Shown piece by piece: positions 58,902 through 64,000 of a stretch of DNA of 64,000 nt. Both the position numbers and the translations under genes were made by a program. Position 1 is the stretch's first letter. Each line of letters opens with the position of its first letter. The DNA is taken from positions 1,166,501 to 1,230,500 of the forward strand of contig JAQPZY010001419.1 in assembly GCA_029931535.1 (NCBI GenBank). Direction: 5' to 3'. A model generated the notes under the pieces. The model was not told the DNA's origin, did not search any database, and worked only from the letters and a program-made list of their open reading frames with translations. The DNA comes from Margaritifera margaritifera. Taxonomy: Eukaryota > Mollusca > Bivalvia > Unionida > Margaritiferidae.

Positions 58902-59819
58902 AGCACAGGTTTGGCACAAAAAAGTAACTTTTATCCTAAGTAAAGAAATGAATATCATGGAAATCACGTAGAACATCCGTAGGAGTAGAATTCATTTTCG
59001 ATCCGTTACTAATCTAGATAAAGAAATAACAGTATTTAATCATAGGAAAATGGAACACATATTTGCTAACTTGTTTGCACTTAAAAACTAATCCTTTGTG
59101 TGAAATTTGATTAGTGAAAATTTTTATATATATTTACACCCGTTACCTGTAAGATGTAGACACTCACTTACGTCGAGTCAGCTACTTTGTTATTAAAACG
59201 GGTCCTGTTCTTGTGCTGCGTAGAAGCAATGACCTAGATATCTAATCATGACATTTCTCTTCTTTTGTTATATCAAGTACAATTAGTGCATCAGTAATTC
59301 TTGTATTATGACACCTCCTGGTATAGAGTTTCTTTCTAGGAATGAAAAGCGGTTACCAAAAAGTACACAACCACATATATAACATTGCTTCTTATTATAT
59401 GGAATATAACCCTTGACAATGCTGATCTATTTAAGTAGTAGGGAAAACCTAGATACGAGGCTAGTTACCTTATTTTTGATCCATGTTTCTCGATTTTTAG
59501 CCTTTTTCTTCAAAATATTTAACCAAAACACATTTTAAATGAATTTATATCAGAATTGTTGCTATTTTAGCTATGTTGTAAGACTTTTAGGTGAATTTGC
59601 TCCCTATTTGCTAAATTGTTAAAACAAATACACCAAAACACGTATCAATATCACTTTTAATGAAATTATTTTTAGCTTTTACATAATTTGTACTGATTTA
59701 TAAGGCCTTAGTGATTTTAAATATACCCCCCACAAACCCCCAAAAAGAAAATCCAGAACAAAACAAAACAAACAAACAACCCCCACCCACCCACCCCCAA
59801 AATATATTTAAAAAAAAAT
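58898..59819. other. Intergenic stretch, nothing recognised
   Basis: AT-rich. A C/A-rich low-complexity patch lies at 59725-59800. Confidence 0.6.
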
Positions 59820-60480
59820 ATAAAAAAATAAAACAAGCAGCAAACTTTACCAAATGTAATGCAATGATTACAAGTGTACTAGCTGATACAGGAATATCAG
59901 ATATATTTAACTAGATAAAGATATATTGGACAGAATGGACAGAAAACGATTATTTATTTGATGCAGAAGGCGTTCAACATTTTTTTAATAAATACACTTT
60001 AAAGTTTGGTACTGATGATTCACTTCACAGGTATAGGGCACAGTGTGATATGACATTTTGGAAAAATCAATTAAACTGGGCAGTATGGTCTGCAACAACA
60101 GGATGTAGAATAAAATATATATCTTGGAGATGGGTTAGTAACATCAATTTATAAGTTTAATATGTACTTTAAGATAGAAAACCAAATCTGTCTGAATGCT
60201 CAAAATATTACCATATGAGCAAGCATTTAATCCAACAAACAAGAACATAGATCAAAAGCAATGTAACTTAATTTTTAATAACTGTAATATTGCACCACAT
60301 CATGATTGTAGATATTAACAGGGAAGAATCTTTATGCTGTTAATGGACCTAGAACCTATTACAAAATAGAGAGGGACATGTCTGAAGATGAGATAAGAAC
60401 ACAGAACACATATGAAGTAGACAAATGGTTGAATAGAGGATATTAGATACGATACAGTTCTGAACAATATAACTCCGAAA
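59820..60480 (+). pseudogene. Relic of an unidentified protein, perhaps from a large mobile element
   Basis: A first segment (to 59914) reads NAMITSVLADTGISDIFN and then a TAG. After it, in another frame, the segment 59925-60110 reads EWTENDYLFDAEGVQHFFNK, YTLKFGTDDSLHRYRAQCD and MTFWKNQLNWAVWSATTGC. A later segment (about 60320-60480) reads LYAVNGPRTYYKIERDMS and EEIG after further stops. I associate the Trp-rich middle part with uncharacterised invertebrate proteins linked to Polinton-like DNA, but I cannot verify that here. It is on the same strand as the polymerase relic 1.8 kb upstream. Clearly broken. Confidence 0.5.
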
Positions 60481-60504
60481 TAACACCAGAAGAAGAAATC
60501 GGAA

Positions 60505-60506
<2 letters not shown>

Positions 60507-60587
<81 letters not shown>
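60507..60587. repeat. (AT)n microsatellite
   Basis: A TA run of about 80 bases directly before the 14-bp motif cluster. Confidence 0.95.
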
Positions 60588-60591
<4 letters not shown>

Positions 60592-60605
60592 TAATGACAA
60601 ATCCG

Positions 60606-60894
60606 ACCTTTAGGCGACAGCATATAAATTGGTACCTTTCGGCGACATCTTTGTACAGTGAATATGTACGAGTCATTATTGTGCCTATATAGTGGTTTCT
60701 GTAGGGAATATTGAAAGGAACGTATACAGGCATAAAAAAGTGGTAAAACAAAATAAATGGCAAACATACATTTTTGATCGCCCATTTGCTGTTGCCGAAA
60801 GGTAAAACGATTTCCGTTCATGCATATAACCAACCTTTGGGCGACGTATCTGTACGTGTCGCCCAAAGGTCCTGTATATATGTCGCTCAAAGGT
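60606..60894. repeat. Cluster of six ACCTTTNGGCGACA motifs in both orientations
   Basis: Plus-oriented copies lie at 60606-60619, 60634-60647 and 60833-60846. Minus-oriented copies lie at 60790-60803 (one change), 60857-60870 and 60881-60894. Copies at 60833 and 60857 face each other around about 10 bases and can form a hairpin with a stem of about 13 bp. No coding sequence is involved. Confidence 0.8.
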
Positions 60895-61452
60895 AATCAC
60901 CTAATGGTATCATATACAATGAAAATTCGCTCTTACGACCACCAGATGGACTGAAAAAAAGTGGTCGCATAAGCAGAATGGTCTAAATATCGGGGTTCTG
61001 CTGTCGGCATCCATCGGGTAGTGGTTATTTGATCACTCTAGGTAATCGCGCGATTGTATTTAATATAAGTATCAGTCGTGAATGGAAATACTGTTCGAAA
61101 TCTTGAATAGCGAAGTTTTTTAATTTGGATTGTATAAAGTTTTAATCTTGAAGATAAATGTTGTTCTTTAGATTTTAGATCGCTATGCGGGGTGGTTTTA
61201 TTACCGGTGTGGAGGTGGGTTTTTAAAAATATTTTTAAAAATTTTTGTAACTGCATATAGCATTCATTCAACATGTATTTTACATGTTTTTAAAGTTTTA
61301 TTTCATGCTAGTCCGTGTATTAGTGGATTTTCCAACAGAAATCATTTACTAACTCATTGCAGTGAATTGTGAAAATATTTTCTTAGTTGTCGTCAACTGA
61401 TCAATTGATATTGATAACATAATGACCTAGAAATTTAATCCGCTGTTGTATT
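60895..61452. other. Stretch with short ggtcg-type repeats, otherwise nothing
   Basis: Near 60935-60985 the motifs cgaccaccag, gtggtcgcataagc and gaatggtct recur in both orientations. No gene is seen. Confidence 0.45.
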
Positions 61453-61525
61453 ACTTTGATGGTCTAGTGGTAAGCTTGGTTGCCTTTCAGGCAAGAGTAT
61501 CTATGTTCAAATCCCACTGGGAGCA
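61453..61525 (+). repeat. tRNA-Glu-like sequence (pseudo-tRNA or SINE head)
   Basis: It has an A-box TGGTCTAGTGGTA (61460-61472), an anticodon-like arm TTGC-CTTTCAG-GCAA (61480-61494) with loop anticodon TTC, and a B-box GTTCAAATCCC (61505-61515). The acceptor stem does not pair and the anticodon stem is one pair short, so a working tRNA gene is unlikely. Confidence 0.55.
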
Positions 61526-61664
61526 TGTTCAAATTTTCTGTCAATTATTTTCGTTTATGTGTTTTATTTACTTTGAGTTAGTAAAGAGAGAATTATGTTA
61601 CTGTTGATATTTTCCGATTTTTGGTTTTATGGGTTTAACGTCATTGTTCAACACATCATAGCTA

Positions 61665-61821
61665 TACAAACGGCCTGGATATTTGTTGGAAGGAGAACCC
61701 GGGAAGAACCACCGACACACAGCAAGCTCCTGGAAAGCGTTCTCACTCACCCATGCTGGCCGACGTGAGACTCGAACCCACGCGACCAGAGGTGAGACCT
61801 CTTAGACCACTTAGCTGACAT
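61665..61821 (-). mobile_element. tRNA-derived SINE-like repeat
   Basis: On the minus strand a tRNA-Leu/Ser-like head starts TCAGCTAAGTGGTCTAAGAG (A-box region) and has B-box GGGTTCGAGTCTC (61768-61780). A non-tRNA body follows with CAGCATGGGTGAGTGAGAAC and GGTGGTTCTTCCCGGGTTC. A G/C-rich body with this kind of motif is common in metazoan SINE families. The family was not identified and no tail repeat was seen. Confidence 0.6.
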
Positions 61822-61829
61822 TATCGCGC

Positions 61830-64000
61830 GGGATACCGTAAAAAATGTGCTGCTTCAGTCCAATAAGTTTGAGCATAAAATAAAATGAAAATTTGCAAAT
61901 ATATCCGTTATTCATTCAATACTGGCAAATATCATCTGTATCTTTAAGCTGTATACCTTTTATTTTATATACATCGCCTATTCTCATCTGTGATGGTGAA
62001 CTGAGAAACATTCTGAATTATTTCCAAAGTTCTGGGGCAAGGGAACGATCCAAAGGATACTTACTATATTTAAAGTATTTAATGATAAATAACATTTTTT
62101 GAGGTTTGAGGACATATTAAGACTTGTCTTGCTTTCAGTAGTTGCACATGTAACCGTCACCCTGCGATTAGCATACAGTCTTGCTTGCTGTTACAAAATT
62201 GTACCATAATCACAAGCCTAACTTTGAACTTTAATACTATCAGTTCGTGTACTGCTCGCAGCCGTTTCAGGAATCCTGCATGCACAAAAGTTTGCAATGA
62301 TATCAAAACTGCAAGTAAATAATAGAAAACTGAAACATTCGATTGTTCATTTTGTTTTAGATTTGCGGGTATAGAGAAGTTCGCTTTTTCCATCCTTTTA
62401 TTATTGTTTTTGTTATAACTGTTCAGATATAAAACACCTCACAGTTTATTGACAAACAGCGAAATGCTCAAATTAAAACAATGTTTAATACGACATCTCA
62501 GTTCATTATTTAGCTGTAAGGGGTGCCGCCTAGAGAGGATAGGGTTGGGGTGTTTGTCAAAACGTTTGTGATTGAAAAGCCCATGACATATTGGTGGTGG
62601 TTGGGTGGGGGAGTGGGCTGTCATTCAAAATTTCGTTTATTCAATCACTCAAGCATACTGTTGACGCTTATTTTTCCTTTTGCTCATTTTAATAAACCTC
62701 AGACCTGTCTATAAGTACTGCCTATACATTATAGGAATTTAAAACACTTGTCTTGGATTCCCAAATGTTATTGAACTGTGCATAATGAGGACCGCTCATT
62801 AACTGACCATCAGTTTTCTGACTCCGTGCATCATGTTGGTACATACATGTACTATACCAGAGATGTAAATAGAAAAATGTCTTTGTTTGTCAGAAAAGAC
62901 GTTAAATTAACTAGACTACATTATGTTCAGAGGATAAATGGAAAATGATATTGAAACTGTAATGATAATTATAGTCCATAAGATTTATATTCGCTCTTTC
63001 GGTTTTCACTGTAGTTTTCTGCGCACATTTTAGGACTCCTGCTCTTCTCACCCAGACCACAGTTAAGAACCCACTTTCTAGAGACTAAATGTCTAGGCCT
63101 TGAATTTCAAACTTTTACAAACTCAATTGTCGCAAGTCAGATTCAAATATGTAAAAGCTGTACAATTTGCATAAATAGTTTAGAAGAGTAAAACGCCAAA
63201 AACATCACCTTAAATTGTTAAACATTTTAGACTTTTACTTAAAATCCAGTCTGTTGAAATCACAGTTCCACCCCAGGAAACAATTTCCAAATTTACCGAG
63301 ATATTTTAATGCAAGTACCAAAAGCTGAATTTTTATCCAGTTATCATACAAAGCATGCGTGAAATCTGATCTCAAAGTTTCAAACAATTTCTCAATCTAG
63401 ACATGGGAGTTCTATGAAGTTAAGGCCAGAACATCTCATCCAAATAATCATCATTACAATTAATGTTATTTTTCATTGTTAGACTTCAAAGTTGCATGAA
63501 TTCAAAATCAGGACTCACAGTGTCACGAGATTATAAAGAGCTATAAAAGAAGCTGTTGTGTTGTGTTGTGTATAAAACATCTCCATTTAAAAAAAAAATT
63601 AAAAAAAAAAAAACATGATCAAAACTTCATACAGGATATATAGAATTTCTGTACATATATGAATGGAACATTAATGAAATGCATGTGCAAAATCAGTTTT
63701 TAGTAATGGTGATTCCTATAGTTTGATTCCCATATCATAACATTTCATTTCTGCTAAATAACTCAAAAGAATCCTACCAATGTTGATATCAGTAGCTACA
63801 AGGCAAGATCGCTGTTCTTCAAAAAGATTTTGCCTTTGAAAATGTTTGCGGATAATAACTTCAATACACCCCACCAAATGCTTACCAAAGTTCAAACATA
63901 TGTTTTCCTTCCCATGAAAAACTCTAATAATTTTGCATGAGGTGCTTCAACATCAAGGTCACTGTTAGTAAAAATACTGTTTGTCTTTGCATTCAATTTT
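61830..64000. other. End of window, nothing recognised
   Basis: AT-rich sequence with chance frames only. There is a short gttgtgttgtgttgtg run (63556-63570) followed by an A-rich stretch (63591-63613). Confidence 0.6.

Noticed and set aside
61453..61525. Functional tRNA-Glu gene
   Set aside because: The acceptor arms do not pair and the anticodon stem is imperfect, so it is a pseudo-tRNA or SINE head.

Overview
The window looks like nuclear DNA of an AT-rich, intron-containing invertebrate, most plausibly a mollusc or another lophotrochozoan. The reasons are GT-AG introns of 0.3-3.3 kb, very many long di-, tri- and tetranucleotide arrays, a Ty3/Gypsy element of the Gmr1 type, a mariner relic and tRNA-headed repeats. 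No rRNA, CRISPR or operon structure is present. The organism call is an inference.

Region 1 (1-26,300). The only convincing host gene fills this part. I could chain twenty plus-strand exons (984-26,251), and every splice phase fits, giving 1,300 codons plus a stop. The predicted protein is a type I membrane receptor: one SRCR domain, three modules of YWTD beta-propeller plus EGF-like domain, a short Thr-rich stalk, one transmembrane helix and a 192-residue cytoplasmic tail. The 5' end (signal peptide) is not in the model. There are no LDL-receptor class A repeats. The tail has no NPxY motif but carries ITIM-like (SEYETL, LEYDIL), YxxM and YxN motifs, so it looks like a phosphotyrosine-signalling receptor rather than a classical endocytic LRP. 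Its introns hold microsatellites, two short tandem duplications and a probable solo LTR.

Region 2 (26,300-34,850). Mostly non-coding. It has poly(A) signals of the receptor gene, a long imperfect hairpin (27,722-27,782), a broken mariner transposase, simple repeats and two diverged tRNA-like repeats.

Region 3 (34,859-40,574). A full-length LTR retrotransposon on the minus strand sits inside an (AT)n tract. It has two 752-bp LTRs differing at four positions, a tRNA-Pro-type primer site and a polypurine tract. Its pol order is protease, integrase, reverse transcriptase, RNase H. Integrase lies upstream of reverse transcriptase in the same frame, the order known from Gmr1-type Gypsy elements. 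The copy is disabled by three in-frame stops, two frame changes and an RNase H substitution, although its LTRs are young.

Region 4 (40,575-64,000). No host gene was found. It contains an approximately 1.34-kb-spaced direct duplication, three non-autonomous DNA transposons packed in 2 kb (46.1-48.1 kb), repeats joined to microsatellites, two sequences resembling decayed histone 3' stem-loops, a heavily broken type-B DNA polymerase (56.7-58.06 kb), a second relic of an unidentified protein (59.8-60.5 kb), a cluster of six copies of a 14-bp motif (60.6-60.9 kb) and tRNA-derived repeats (61.4-61.8 kb). The polymerase and neighbouring relics may come from a large Polinton/Maverick-like element, but this is not proven.
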